Shown: in pieces, positions 25,521 through 39,901 of the stretch | How the letters are laid out: the number at the start of each line of letters is the position of its first letter | Position numbering within the stretch: position 1 is the first letter of the stretch | Assembly: GCA_013398955.1 (NCBI GenBank) | Contig: VWPU01003089.1 | Coordinates: 62,001-126,000, forward strand | Direction of reading: 5' to 3' | Length of the DNA: 64,000 nt | Source: Callaeas wilsoni | Taxonomy: Eukaryota; Chordata; Aves; Passeriformes; Callaeidae | Made by a program: the position numbers and the translations under genes | Notes under the pieces: model-generated | Database searches by the model: none | Told to the model about the DNA's origin: nothing | The model's input: only the letters and a program-made list of their open reading frames with translations

Positions 25521-28500
25521 GCAATTAGTACAGAAGGAAAATAAGGCACTGGGAAGTACTTGAAGCACTTGAAAGTTTACCAAAACAGCTCTCCCCAAAT
25601 ACAAAAACTCTGAGCTACCACAAAAAGTGCCTCTTCTAGATGCAGCAGTCAAAAGCCATCCCTCTGGGAATGCTGCTGCTTAGGGTACCCTTATGCCACA
25701 GTAAATCCAACATTGTCTGAAGTGCAAACAGCGCAATTTTAGACTTCTAACCCATCAAAGTCAGGAACTAGTTTGCAATGAGAACACTGCCTTCATGGGT
25801 ATTTGTGCATGTGCACATAAAAGAAGATAGAGAGTCCAGAAATGAAAATGAGATTTCAAAAATGCTGAAATCCTACAGCTTGCATGTCCTCCCCTGTCTG
25901 TCAAACCCAGTTTCTTAGGAATATATTTACAATTCCTAGACAACTGCTCATCAAACCTTGCGCATGTTTTTGTGATTTTTGACAGTTAGAAGAGCATATA
26001 TTTGTTCAAGTTTATTTTTATAGCATTCAACACCACATACCAAAGATTCTGTAGTATGGAAACCAAGAGCATTTTCTTCTACCCAGCTGTAACTTTTACC
26101 ATGCCACAGGAGAATGGAGGAAGAGATACCTACTCATATCTTCACATCCTCAGCCTTTTTTATGCAGTTTTCACAACAGCCAGAGAATAGCAGTGAAAGA
26201 CGAGCTGTTCTCCAAAAATTAATTATCTACGACTTTCTCTTGGAGCAATGACATTACATGATAGATCCTCATCACTGACAGAAGCAGTTGCTTGATGTTC
26301 AATAATTAATTCATGTAAAGTTCAGTTGAACTAGAAGATAAAGTGCCTGTACCTGTTACTCAGCTGTAGGCACAGGCTTCCTCATAACCCACCAGCACCT
26401 TCTGGATCTGTCAGTAGAGATTTTTGCCCATTTTGTTGTTCCAGTGACCTTTCCTTTTTGCACATGATGCTGTCCAGTGCCAATTTCAAGAGATACCAGG
26501 GTTCTCTCTGACACTGTCCCTCTCATTTTCACCAATCTGTGTCAGCAATGAGCCTTTCCCTCAGTGTAATAAATGTGTATGGTCTGTATGTTCTACCTTT
26601 GCTTGCTACAATCTGCAAATTCTTGTAACTCTCTCTGCTGTCATTGCTCCAGGCATAATCTTGAATTATTTGTGTTGCCATAAATAATACACACTGCATT
26701 ATCTAGACAATATATGTTTTTAAAAGTATGTTGCAGTGTCAAGCACACCAAGAGTTGTACCTTAGTCCTGCCCTCTTAGGTGTCCACATTCACCAGTGAA
26801 CACAGGAATTTTATGAGGGAGATCAAGACATACCAAATAATTGACAAACACAATCTCAGAATAGAAGAACATATAATTTCAAGCAGTATTCACAAGCACA
26901 CAGACCTTCTTACATATGTTTTTGTTCCTTTGGCAGTAATATAGGCCAGCATTTTAGAAACATCCTGCTAGTCTTATGAAACAACCCCACAAAAGGAAAA
27001 TACAATTTTTATCTCAGCAAAACCTGAAAAGAATTTTAGAGTCAGACTTTCTTGGTCTGCAGGCTTTCTTCCTGTTGGATTTCAAATGCCTGCCACAAAC
27101 AGAGGAAGAGGGAAAGGTCATTTGCACCCTTCTCACAAACCATAGGAATCCTTTAAATCGGGTTGAAAAAGCATTAGGCATTCAGAGCAGCAACTACTGC
27201 TGGGTTTGCCCACAGCAGACTTGCCATGTTCTGCAGCCTGTTAGTCCAGCTGCCATGAGAGATCCTCCTCCTCTGCTCTCAGTTCAGAACCAGACAGCTC
27301 TCTGTAGGCCACTGCTTGAGACAGGTGACACGAGGCAATCCAAAATCACCAGGTGTTTGATGCTGTCACTGCTGCTGCCTTCACACCTGTCTGGACTGTC
27401 CTGGAATAAGCTTCCAGAAAATCCTGTGCCTGGGCTGCAATCCAACAGTGAGCAGTAACTCAGGTCCAGAAATGCAGCAGCAAGCAGGTTCCCTTAGGCC
27501 TTTAACTGCAAAGGATATTTCCAAGGGTTCTTTCAAATTCTGGTTAAGAGTTGTACCAAAGGTACAATACCACAAATCCAATTTTTCTGATACTCAAGGA
27601 AGTCAGTAAGAAAGTGGACCATCACAACACCTAACCGAAGCTGCAGACACCCTGTCCCTCCTTTCCAACATGGAACAGCCTCTGTCCTTTCCCCAGCTCT
27701 CATCTTGCTGTCTCTGCCTCCTCAGATTTTGTTTTGGTTGCAGTCTCCTGACACAAGCAACTTCCATTCCTTCCATCTGTCCCCAGTGCAACGTGATGGA
27801 CCCCATCAACTGAAACCAAGGGTGTCCTCTTAACTTTCCACTGAGCTGCACTTTCTGTCTTCTCAAACCAGCCTCATCCCATTCCACTCAGCTCAGCCAA
27901 AACAGTCAAACCCCAGGCTGCATCCTAGGGATGCCCAGAAAGCTGCTGATATTTCCAGAGGCAAGAGCTGATGAACAAGGACATGGCATTCCCTCAGTAT
28001 TCCTCATGGCTCTGATTACCATGACAGATAGGATTTTACCCTCCCTGAAGGGTCAACAGAGCAAGACAGCCAAGGCAAGAATATGCAATGGAGACCAGCA
28101 GTCCTGCAAACAGGTCATAAATACAGTTTGCGACACAGACTATGAAACTCTGCCCACCCTAAAGCAACATCTCAGTTGAGCTGTGCCAACTCACCCCAGC
28201 CCTGGCTGGAGATACAAGGTTGTCTCACAGTCTGAAGGTTCCCAACTTGCACTCCCATGTTTCTGTGCAGCTGCGAACACCCACGGCTGTTTGCACAGCA
28301 GCAAGGCTTTCATGCCCTTCAGCCAACTACATTTAAACCAGCAGGTTTGAAACTCCATAGCTTGTTTTTCCTCAACAAACAAAACCTCTCAGCTTGACTA
28401 AACTCTTGGCTATACACATCAAAAAAGGCTCAACTGAATTAAACATGTTTCAGAGGAGCTCAGGAGATAAAATGTAGGTACAAAGAGCTGGCCAAAGAAG

Positions 28501-29333
28501 GCGTGATATAAAACGAAAGGAAATAAAAATTAAATAAAAGAAAATCAGGCACCTTTAAATAATTATTTTGGAGCTAAATTCGGTAGTTACTGGCATATTG
28601 TGAAGCTTTCTTATAAAAGGCAATGAGATCCTAAAGCAAAGGACACTGCTTCCAAGACCTCCACAGCCTCCAAATTCACACAGTAAAGTTAGTAGAAATA
28701 TGTCTGAGACTGGGGGGTGGTAGGAAGCCTGAAACTGAAAAGCCATTCTGCTGAACATGCAAAAATATTTGAGAAGCTGTATAAAATCTAGTAGCATTCC
28801 AGAGTCTGACTAAAAGCTATTCATTTTTTCTAGTAGTCTCCCATATTAAAAGCTTTTTAGAGCAGGAGTGGGTTTTGCAGTGTCCACAGCTATGCATCGT
28901 GCAGTAGATTCCTGTAACTTCAAAAACAAAGTTCCTCTGCCTAATGGACTGCCAGGAAACCATCAAGTTGGTAAAAGCTGTCCTGGTTAAGACACAGGAG
29001 CAGCCCACAGAAAAGGCAGGCCATAGATACACTGTGCTTTGGGGTCCAAGAAGGGACTCTCCTCCCAGGATCTCCCTCACTGGAGATTCCATACAAGTTA
29101 CAAATAAGTCTGGAGGGGCACCTTTACCCTCTCATGATTCAGGGTGGGCTTTCCTAGAAACATCCATGATTTATTGCACAGCAAAGGAAAAGTAAAGCCT
29201 GTTTTGGGATCCCTGCACTGCCCCAGCCAACAAATCATCCCTTTGGTAAGCTACAAAGTCAGGATACTGTGTCAAGGAGCAACATCTTTAGGTTATCTGT
29301 GAGGTAAGGTTCAACTGTTTTTACAAACAAAAC

Positions 29334-29368
29334 TAAAAACATACAAACAAAACAAACAAAAATAAAAC
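29334..29368. repeat. (CAAA)n-like simple repeat
   Basis: Interrupted run of CAAA and AAAC units on the plus strand. There is no adjoining element. Confidence 0.65.
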
Positions 29369-31128
29369 CACCAACTGAAAACAACAAGAACGACTTTAAA
29401 CATGGTAAGCCTACAGGCAGCAGCAAGAACTCCTGGTAGAAGAACCCCAGTTACAGTGTTTTGCGTCAGAAAGCTGCTGAAAACAACGTTTCAGCCTACC
29501 CTGCTTTTATTGTTACTTCAGAGATTTGGGGGGAGGAGGGGGAAAAGCACAACAAACTAAAACCATCCAAGATGAACAGACTGATGTCTTTTAAACATAA
29601 TAACCCATCAGAAGAGGCTCCTGACTGTTCACACCTCACTGTCTTTTAACAAAGACATACACCCACAAGCCTTTGCCTTTCCAGGAATTACCAAAATTGT
29701 GGGTTTGTTTTTTAGTGATCTGATTTTCTATGTATCTATTGTAAAAGCCACAGTTCCACCTTCAAATAAAAAGTCAATCCTAGTTTGATCTCACAGAGAC
29801 ACAGACCATCAGGGGGCCATAAAATTTAGAGCCATCTGCTCCCACTCCCTTTTCTCCTTTTGCTCATAGCCAGGGAGAAGCCACCCCACTCACCTTAGTT
29901 CCATTTGGCTTTTCCATCCCTCTCCACTTTACCTGACTTCACGGCTTCTCAGGCTCCACTACGAGCCTCCTCTGCCCGTGGGCTTTTTCTCCTCTCTCCC
30001 CCCTCCTGCTGATTAGTGTTATTAAACACACCTGTCTGCCCCTTCAGCCAACTGTTACTCCGTTTGTATTCACCCCACACTCAGGCACACATGCTGCTAG
30101 ATAATGCCAATTGTATTAAACCACTGCTGGCAGGTGCACTGATGAGCAGGGAAAGAAAATAACATTGTCTAGCTGGGACGAGCTGTGCTAACCAAGGACT
30201 GGGAAAGCAGAGCATCAGCATGGCATTCCTGGGGCACCCCTGGGAATCTGGGGCACCCTGTCACCACAGCTGAAAGCAGAGCCTCAAGTGAGACAGGAGG
30301 AGCAAAATGGGCTTCAGCTCCTCAGCACCACCAGAGCTGGAGCTTGGAGTGAAGCAAGAACGAGGCATAAATTATAAAGGCAACTGCAGAGCGATGCAGC
30401 CACAGAAGTTTTTGTTTTCTGTGTGTTTTCAAGTGAGAATCCGTTCTCTCTGCATGATGCACTGGCAGCTTGTGCCCTAAGGTAAAGAAACCCGAGCCTG
30501 ACACAGAACCTGGCCAGTCACTCGTTCAGAGATTCTGCAGACCCTCTAATTTTCTCTTTACTGCAAAGTGTATAAGAAAATCTTATCTAAGAGAGTTGAT
30601 TTCTCTCCAACCTGTATTTGCCTTTATGTCCTGTTATTTTAAACACACCCTCCTTCACGGTCTTATCTAAAAGTGGGAAAACTGTGCAATGTTCTCTGTG
30701 CTGTCAACAGCTATTCAAAATTCCACACTAGTAATGTAGAGAGCCTGAGTGTAACAGCTCCCTCTTAATATTTTAAGCACAGAACAAGATTAAGTAGTAT
30801 AATATAAACAACTGTGTGCATCAAATCCCCAGTTCTGCTGGAGAAACTGATGGAGCTGACATGGTTTTAAAAACTAGAAAAAACCACAAAACATACTTCA
30901 TGAGGAAATGTGCATTTGTTTGTCTTCTTGTCTGTCTTACACAGCTCTTTACTAAAAGATAATTCAACCATCAATGTGCTGGTGCCATTTTCTTTATAAC
31001 CATTCTTAGGAACATCAAGATAGTGATGACAATAAAGACATATCTAGAAAAAACATAAACTAAATGAAGATTGAATAAGAAAAAGCACATGTTCGGAATC
31101 ACTCTGAAAATACACTGATTAGATAATT

Positions 31129-31162
31129 ACATGTGCATGTGTGTATGTATACATATGTGCAT
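31129..31162. repeat. TG/CA-rich alternating purine-pyrimidine tract
   Basis: About 34 bp of nearly perfect purine-pyrimidine alternation made of ATGTGC, ATGTGTGT and ATACATATGTGC units. An imperfect microsatellite. Confidence 0.65.
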
Positions 31163-34100
31163 AGTCTTCTCCCTCCTAAAGGGAGGAAAGACCAAACTTT
31201 GATATCAGTATTTGAAACGACACAACCTTTTAATTTTAGTGGAGTAGAACAAAGCGAAGCTTAAATGGGAATTTAATCCACACCATAAATACAATAAAGG
31301 ATCAATAAAGAATCTGAAGGAACGGTGAGATAGTTGAAGTATTTTTTCTTTGCAAGGCAAGATGGTTAACAAGTGCCATGTTTCATTGTAAAATTTGGAA
31401 GGGCTTGGTTTTCCCATGAGCTAGATTCATCCAGTGCATACATAAAGCCTGCCTCCCTATAAAAATGAATCATGCTGCATTGCATTGAAAAAAACCCAAA
31501 CCCATCTGTGATGCAGCTATGGAGTAAAAGACAAGTACAGAGTTGTAAACTGCCTCAGAGGAAGCTCAGGGAGGCTGCTTGGGCAGGCTGCTTGTAAGAA
31601 GTGAGCTAACAGCAGGCTTTAGTTCATCCAACAAAGCAGCAGGATGCTGCTAAAAACAGGGAATGCTGGAAGTGTATGAACCTCTGGCTATACGACATCC
31701 AAGAACTGGGTGTAAAGACTGGAAATTAAATTCTACATTGTTGAGTTCCTTCAAATTTGTATCTTGCTATACTCAGAGTTTGAGATTTATTTTGTTAAAT
31801 ACAATCGTTTTAAAAACTTCTTTAAAATACTTTCCTGAAACTACTGCAGTACATTTACAACATAAACTTTATGCAATTTTTCCAAAGATGATTTTAGTGT
31901 TTGTTTGATGCTTAGTGATTTGAATACCTATTGCTAGTTTGAAGGATTAAGGGTGTTTATTCCCATTACATTTTTAATGGTATAATCCACTGCAGAATCC
32001 AGGAAGGATTTCAAAGGTATGAGGCCTGAGGGACATGGAGTGGCCCCTGGCTGCCCATTCCTCCCTGGTAGCTTCTTCCATGGTGACAGGCCACCTGCAG
32101 TCAGTCACACAGCAACAGATACCTGCACGCCCAGGAGGAATCATCTGCCTGTAAATGATGAATCACACAACCTCCCGGGTGTGGAGAAGTAAAGCTCAAA
32201 ATGGACATGTACAATGTGTCTCAACATCCTTGCCTCAGTCACATGAACTGCGTGTAGCACCCCAGGTAACCTCCCTACCTCTTGTTTGGCTACATTTCAA
32301 GTTACTTCTCATTTAGTATTTAATCCCCTTTTTAGATTTATGTAACAAAAGAGACTTTCAAAACTTCCAATCTATTGTCAGCAGGCTATAACTTTGATCT
32401 ATTACTTATAATAAAAATGCCATCACACCTGGAATTTATTCCATATCATCTGGCATATTTTGTTCAGCTCTTTCTATTACCAGCGGTAAAGGCATTTGCA
32501 CATTTTTGAATGTACAAGAGATTTTGTATGGATGCATCTCATTTGTCCACAAACTCCCATGTGATGTTGTATGTGTGAATACAGCTGAGGGACACTTGCC
32601 AGTCAAAACAGATGCTCAATTCCTATACCAAGGAATGGAGCACAAATACAGGACTTGCTTTAATGTATTCACAGTGCGTCCAGCCCCAGCTACTTCCAAG
32701 ACTTTTCAGTATAAATTGCAGCAGAAACTGGCTTAGAAATCAAGTTCCCATTTGGAAGCAAAAATCTATCCAGTTAAACACAAACCAACTTCTCTACTAG
32801 AAGGAATATCCAGGTAGGCATCAGTTTTCCATAGCAACAGTTTTCTCTGCTAAACTTCACAGACTAAACTAGACCGAGTCACAGAACACAAGTGTTACAT
32901 CTCAAAACTGGTCATGTCCAAGTATAGTAATAATTTTGGGGCTGATGGCAATGGCTGTGGAGTCCCCCAGGAGGGGGGATGAGCTGAGGAAGGAAGGAAA
33001 GGAGAAGACCAAGGGCATCCTGGGTGTGCAAGGACAACACCAGAACGCAGAGCAGTGGTTCCTGGCCAGCTCACTGCCATTCCTGCGTGGCACAGAGCAG
33101 GGCAGCCCTCACCTGAAGGGATCCCAGGGCCAGCCAGGCTCTGCAGACACTGCAGGATCAGTGGAACACAAAGGCCAAACCCTCCCTTCCCAGGGCCTGA
33201 CCAAAAGTGCTCGAAGTCAAACCACATCCCACACTGAGGGCACTCAATGGAACCCCCTGTGAGGTTAGAATTCAAAAACAAATCCCATGATAATTTCTAA
33301 TAAATATATTTTGCTCATCCATGAGCTGTACCACCCCAAGCACAACAATTTAAAATCGAGTGTTTCTAGAAGAAAGGATTGTTATCCTTTCCAGACAATA
33401 ATATTGTCTCCTTTGGAATTTATGGCACATTCCTTAGATTTAACAATTATGTTTATCATTCTATGCTTTGTCTTCAAACTGCTGTCTACGATACAAACTC
33501 TTGTGCTAAGCTAATACTAGTGTTCCTGAGGGGGAAAGTGGCCAGGTTGTTCTTTTGGACAAAGATAGGATAAATCCTTTTCCAGTCATATTCACAGCTA
33601 TGGGATACAAACCTTTGCTTTGTCTCCAAGCTCAACTTTACAAGGAGCTTTATCTTGCAAAGCACAGCGGCCTGTGCCGAGCTGATGCTTTATGCAAACC
33701 TGGTGTCATTAACATTTGAGAGCCCTACTGACAATGCCAGCTAAGGCATATGAAAAAAAAAAAGAGAAAATCCTTTGATTCTAGAAAAAAACTTGCAAAG
33801 AAAAGCAAACACTTGATTCACAAGTGCTACAGTTGCAGAGGGAGAGAGTCAAGAGCTAATGTACCATAGTAATTGGATTGAAAGATTCGGAGTTGGTGGA
33901 ATTTAGTGGCTGTATTAAAAAGCCATCTCCTCTGCAAGGCAAGGAGCCAACATAACGAAGAAAAGACAGGAAACAAGTTAGGGAGTGCCATGCAAGGTTA
34001 AAAGAAGACCCTGTTATCTTTACAATGGAAGGACAGGCTACTTCCACAAAACTGAGTTTCTTTCTCTTTTGCAATCTAGGGCTGGTTTTTATTACCAAAG

Positions 34101-36956
34101 TCAGCAACTGGAAAATACGTTTACCAAAGCGTTATTCCCATCATTATAATAATAAAAGGGTCAATTAAAACTCAGTTAAGTGGTAAATCTGTTGGGTAGT
34201 AGACTTTAAAAGAGAACTTCAGTTAGTTCAAGAAAAACTAAGTAATACTGGGCGCAGCACTGGTTACCTTTCAAATTCTGAATCTCTACTGCTTACGAAA
34301 GTCAAATCCTTTTTTATTAATTTTGTTCCTCTCCCCCGAGTGACCAAGAAATTCTGAACCATTTCTCAGTCAGGCAGTGGTATAGGTTTCCAGAAAGAAC
34401 GGATTTTGCAGAAAAATTAAATAGAAGTTAAAAATGTAATTTCATGTTCACAGCAGGAAATAATCAACAGTTCTAAGAATCTATTGCATGGCAAAAATAG
34501 CAGTGAGGGTCGAATTTTTGCACAAGCATTTTACATTAGAAGATGCTGGTCATTGAGCAGACAAGTCCTGAACTCACACTACATCTGAGCTGCACGTGGA
34601 GCTCAGCTTTGTACTCTCAGCCCTGAACTCCAACAAGAGCTGGACACTCAGCTGCCCACGTGAAACCAAAGGGAAATTTGTGCATTACTTACAAGGACTC
34701 ATCCCTCCAGCTGCTCCAACACAACACGACTTCCACAGCCAGGGTTTACGTACATACTTTTCAGTATATTTTTTTCATTCCTTTTCTACTAAAAAAAGGA
34801 CAAGAGAATAAGCTTTGCAGGGTTAGAGAAGGATAGATAACATTTTAGCTCCTTACAAGGCAGGATAATGACCCAGTGAGCATTTAGAACAGTGACAGAA
34901 ATAACTTCTTCTAACACTTAGACTAGAAGGTTAATAATCATGTATTTCACATCTTACCAAACAGGTCATCTAAAATGCTTACCAGGAAGAGTCTGCAATA
35001 CCATTTTACACTCAAGACTTCCCATGTAGGAAATAAAATTTCTTTCAAGTTTTATTTCACCACTTCCCTTTCTTCTCTCTCCCAACACTAGAACTGCTCA
35101 TTGGCCAAAACCCAGGAGCTCAATACTGCCGGTTTCAGGAGGACTTAAAATACGCACACAAAACACTGTCTCAAGCCAGGCCTGCATTCTGCAAAGTGAG
35201 TCCACTTTTAATTAAGAGCAGAATCTCAGATTATCCCACCCGAACACTAAGCAGTGTAACGAGTTTCCTCAGTGCCACTTTAATAGCCTGCTTTTTTAAG
35301 AAGCTTTTAATTCTGCATTCAGCTTCAAGACACCAAATGCTGCCAGCACTGTCTGATCTCAGCATGATAGGGAAAAGTACCACTAGGTCTCTGCTCCAGT
35401 ATTTCTAACAAACATGGCTGTAGGAAATTATCTGCCTGGATTATGAGGCTAACAAGTATTCCCAAAATTAATGATGAACTGCATGAGTTTTATTTTTCAC
35501 TCTTGCTGGTAAGAAACCACCAAAGCTATCTTCTAAAAACTCTGCTTCAACCACAGCAGGGATGACTAATTACAAGCACCCTGTCTGGAGTAGAAAGCAA
35601 AAGAAAGAAATAGTTTGTGTAAGCTTATGGAAATGTGGCTCTGTGCTTCACTTGCTGCCTTTTTTCCTTGTCAAGCAAACAAAGCGGAGGGTGGGAGGGG
35701 GAATGGCAGCACAATGAAACAGCCTCGGAAATTCAAAGCTGAAAAGATGTTCCAAATGATGAAAGGCAATGAGAGAAGGTTGCTCAGTTCTTACTCTGCT
35801 GCACCAGATAAGAGAGCTTGGGACAGGCAAAATCTGTTCCCTAAGCATTGTTCACCAAGGCATATCAAGGCTTCAGAAACATTATTGCATTTTTAATAAT
35901 TCAGGAATCCACCCGTGTCCCTCTTGATTAACATCTATGTAGCAATTGTCCAAGCTTCACTGAGGTTGTCATTTTGCTGTCTGGAAATATCTGTAATTGC
36001 TTATACCAGCTGAAATGGTTATTTCAGCTTTTCAGTATCTTTTAAAGTTGCCATCTTAATGAAGGGGCAAATTTTTTGACAGCAGATGGCAAAAATGCGC
36101 CTGAAAAAAAATCAGGAGAGGAGAAATAACAAAGAGAAAGCAGAAAAATTCATCTGCATGCAAGAAAATGTACATTGTACAGAAGCATTTGAGACCATAT
36201 ACTTACTCCTTTAGACCTGTAATCACCTGCTTGAAAGAGCATATCCACAAGCAAGAATTTGCAGAGCTGCTTTGGCTACTTCAGCAGTACCCAGCACATG
36301 CATGTGCAGCCTCCACTAAAACCAGAGGAAAGGGAACAAATGCCCTAGAACCAGGACTTGTTCCAGATTTTTTAATGAATGCAAACAAGTGGTAAAGATT
36401 ATTATATTCCCAAATTAGCAGGAGAAGGGAACACATTCATTTTACTAATAAAATCTGCTGGTCTAAGATACCTATGTTAGATCTATTTCAGAGCTCTGTT
36501 GTGTCTCAATATTCCAGGACACTCTTTGCTATATCACAGTTCACTGCTGAACTGGTTTTGAACCAGAGTATTTTGGTAACTGACCTGAAAAGTGGTCCAG
36601 ATCCAGAACAAGTAACTTGAGCCCATTTCTGACACTCTCTAGAGGAAGAACCTTAAATATAATGATCTAGAGATCCTACAGAATCTCTAACAGATCTTAT
36701 ATTCAGAGCATGATCATGTTCTCATGCTCACTGCATTAAAATTGTTTAGTTCACACTTGACTTAGACTATAGAGCAACTTAGTTACTCTAAATAATGTAT
36801 TTTCCTAGGACTAATAGTGCCTTTTTCCATGGCAGCCCAAACTAAGCCAAGACTTGGAAGCACAAAGACATCAGACACACAGAGATGGTTGGTGAGAGCC
36901 TCCAGACCAGGAAGGAGGTCAGACAGCATCCCATCTTCAGCAGTCTGGAAAATATG

Positions 36957-36970
36957 TATATATATATATA
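36957..36970. repeat. (TA)n microsatellite
   Basis: Seven TA units followed by an A-rich tail. Simple sequence only. Confidence 0.75.
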
Positions 36971-38458
36971 AAAATATTCTTTTGTGCTGGCTACAGCAGT
37001 CATCTGCCCTGCACCATGAGGGATGTGACAGGGTCCCTGCATTCCTACCAAGTGGCCTAGGAGGTCTTGGTGTCTCCCAGGAAAAGAGGATTCGTGTTCA
37101 GTTGGAAACTGCACAAAGAGCACAATAGGAGCAAGACTTGTGGTAAGCAAGTTCCCCACAATACTAGTCCTTTGCATTCTCCTGAATCCTTGTGATTACC
37201 AAGGGGGAGACCATGACAACAGCAGAAAAGCCATTCACTGCTGACACTGGAGACACAATGGCCGACTAGTACTTTGGGTGAAATAAATCACCCACTAGCT
37301 GTTTTATTAATGACCCAGCCAGAAAGCACATACTTCATTGCAGAAGATGAAAGAGACAAGTAAACCAAGCTGCTGGCCGACAGGAAAGCATTAATATTCA
37401 TTTAGCTTCTTATACACTGCCAGTCAGACCAGCAGAAGAGCTGGGCACTGCTGCTACGTCAGCACTTAGCAGGGTCTAGGCCTTGATTATCTACAGAATT
37501 TCCATTTAAATTCAAGAGAAGTGAGGGAAGGCAGAAAGACTGACACTGCAAACCCTACACAGCCCAGACTGGCAGCTGCCTGCTGATGAACACAGGGCTC
37601 AGCACGGAGACATCCCGAGGCTGCTGTTGGCTCTGGGTGTCTGCAGCAATGGGCAGCCGATACTTCCCAAAGGAAGCCCCACCATCAGGGAGCCTGTAAA
37701 TGAGCTTTTCTCTAGGAACAAACTCTTGGACACAGCATTCACATCCTCGTGTGTATTTGTACACACACAAGAAGATTTTTCCCTCCTTGGGGATTTACTT
37801 CTGCAGCTGTTCACCCCTAACCCAATTCTCATTTCACTTCTCTGCAGTATGAATGCAAAATGGGGAACGGAGAAGAAAAATGGAGCAAAAACATCACCAA
37901 GACATTATGGCTTTATTACTTTTTTCCACTTTCATGCTTTCCTAGCAATGTTTTCAGAGTTATTCTACAAACAGTCTTCAGACCACATACATTATTTTTC
38001 TCTCCCAGTGTATAAATCAACAAAGTCATTGGAAATAAATCATTGGAAATTCACCAAAGCTAAAATTAAACCAGTACCAAAATGACTTAGGACAGTATCA
38101 AACCTATCATGTCGCTCATCTATAATTTCAGGACTCAAAATATCAATGGCTCAGACATCACCAAGTCTGTCAATGATGAAAAAAATCAATATTGCAGTAA
38201 CACATAACATTAATTACCTGTCATAAAAGGCACACACCCCCCTAATTCTGTTCTTCACTTCTGAGTATATGTACATGCTTAAAGAAAAAGTACCACCTTT
38301 CATTTCCACTTCTTCAGGCCAGAAGGTTCCTAGAAAATCAGAAAGCTTTGCACAGGACAAGGTTACACATGCAGATTTGCAAGTCATGACTACAACACAA
38401 CACTACAGGGGTGTAGGTTTATTCCGTTTCTATTAGGAGGCCATTCCTATTTATAAAA

Positions 38459-38473
38459 AATAATAATAATAAT
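38459..38473. repeat. (TAA)n microsatellite
   Basis: Short AAT/TAA run following an A-run, flanked by T-rich sequence. Confidence 0.7.
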
Positions 38474-39405
38474 TTTTAAATGCCTCTGTTCATGCAATAT
38501 TTGGCATGTTCAGATGAGTGTCCCCCTCTTTTTTTAAAAAGAAATAGCATGCTGAGACCTATATGAAATTTTTCTGAAATAGCATACAAGACTCAACATT
38601 TGCATGTAAAGAGGAGAAACCTTTTTCCTGTACATCTACCCACCCTTCTTTAAGTGAATGCATCACTCATGAAACATATCGCAACAAAGGCTTTGAAAAT
38701 TTAAGTTCACAGTCTGAGTATGCCCCAGACAACAGCAATTCCTTTATATTCCTATTTCCTCCAGCAAGCCTGAACTGTTTAACATACAGAGGAGGTAGAG
38801 AGAGAGCATGGGAAAGTATTTTGATGTAGTAAATGGCACAAGAAAAAAAGGAAATTAGGAATTCTGCATGTCTTACAATAGATAAATCCTGGCAGACTAG
38901 GAAGCTGAAAAGTCACAAATAAATCAGTGAAAGATTACACACATCAAATGGACTTCCAGTAGAAAATGCATCTCCAAGATTTGGGGTGGGAGGAAGGAGG
39001 TTTCTGCGGAAAGGGAGGAAAGAAATTAGGCAACTATTTTGACTGTAAGTACATTCAGAGGTTTTTATTAAATGGGAATTGTAGTTTTAATGAGATATAA
39101 TGTCTTCAGTTTCAGAGCCCACGATAAGCACTGAAGGAGATTAGGTAGCAACTTTCACTGATGATTTTCTATCTAGCTTCTGGCACCATCCTCTTCAGCC
39201 CATGGTACTGGGTTCTTCACAACATTGCAAATGTGGAGTATGTAAAATTTTCGTTAAAAAGGATTTTCTTCAATGTTTGATCTTTGTATACTTTCAAGCC
39301 TAATCAACAAGAAGGGAGAATTAACTGTGAAACTGAGAGCAGCTAACAAGCTCTAAGTGATGTCCAGGTGTTAGAAAAACAAATTACTTGTTTGTAGAAT
39401 TGTTA

Positions 39406-39422
39406 AGACCTTGTTAAGGTCT
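39406..39422. repeat. Short inverted repeat near the LTR start
   Basis: AGACCTT and AAGGTCT separated by three bases form a perfect 7-bp stem close to the 5' end of the second LTR. Confidence 0.6.
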
Positions 39423-39816
39423 AGGGCTGGACGTGCTTCAGTTATCTCAGACCTGTTGGAGGTTAACAAAGCCTGGAGAGAAGGAGGTACCACTGAGAGT
39501 GGACACAAAGAATGCAGAATTTATGAGCCACATGGGCATTTTGCAGAACTCTGGAGATAAGGAGAAACTAATAAAGCCAACTCAGCAGTTGTGCTGAAAT
39601 CAGCTCCAATTGGGTAAAACATAATTCCGGCAGGGGCAGATCATGACCACTGACCCAAGAAACCCACTGACTCAAAAGGAGAGAGGGACTGAGCATGTGG
39701 CCTAATTAGCATAAGAAGCGAGAGAATTATTAACCAATAGAAAATAGAGTATTAATTAATAAGAGAACTATGTCACTTGCAGCCAGTGAACACCAATTCC
39801 TTTGTTTGCTGAAATG

Positions 39817-39825
39817 TATAAATAG
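39817..39825 (+). promoter_or_regulatory. LTR TATA box
   Basis: TATAAATAG, a full match to the TATA consensus, 79 bp after a CCAAT box and about 70 bp before an AATAAA signal. Initiation would be near 39850 and run rightward, antisense to the LDLa gene. Confidence 0.55.
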
Positions 39826-39895
39826 TAAAAGTTTTGATAGTTGGTGTGCTTGATTTGTGGCCTACCACCAAGCATCTGGGTTTGTGCAGCTCTGA

Positions 39896-39901
39896 AATAA
39901 A
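39896..39901 (+). terminator. LTR polyadenylation signal AATAAA
   Basis: AATAAA followed by further AATAAT sequence, about 75 bp before the 3' end of the LTR, as expected for the R region. Confidence 0.5.

Larger units (their letters stand above)
24651..39368. other. Intronic stretch without genes between the two LTRs
   Basis: After the GC-rich block ending near 25520 the sequence returns to AT-rich intron. Only microsatellites and an A-rich repeat stand out. I found no exon, LINE or SINE here, but highly diverged repeats would escape reading by eye. Confidence 0.5.

Noticed and set aside
25056..25652. 198-codon minus-strand open frame, the longest in the window
   Set aside because: It lies in a GC-rich stretch where several frames are open on both strands. 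Low-complexity Cys/Ser/Pro-rich translation, no domain, no splice or poly-A context.
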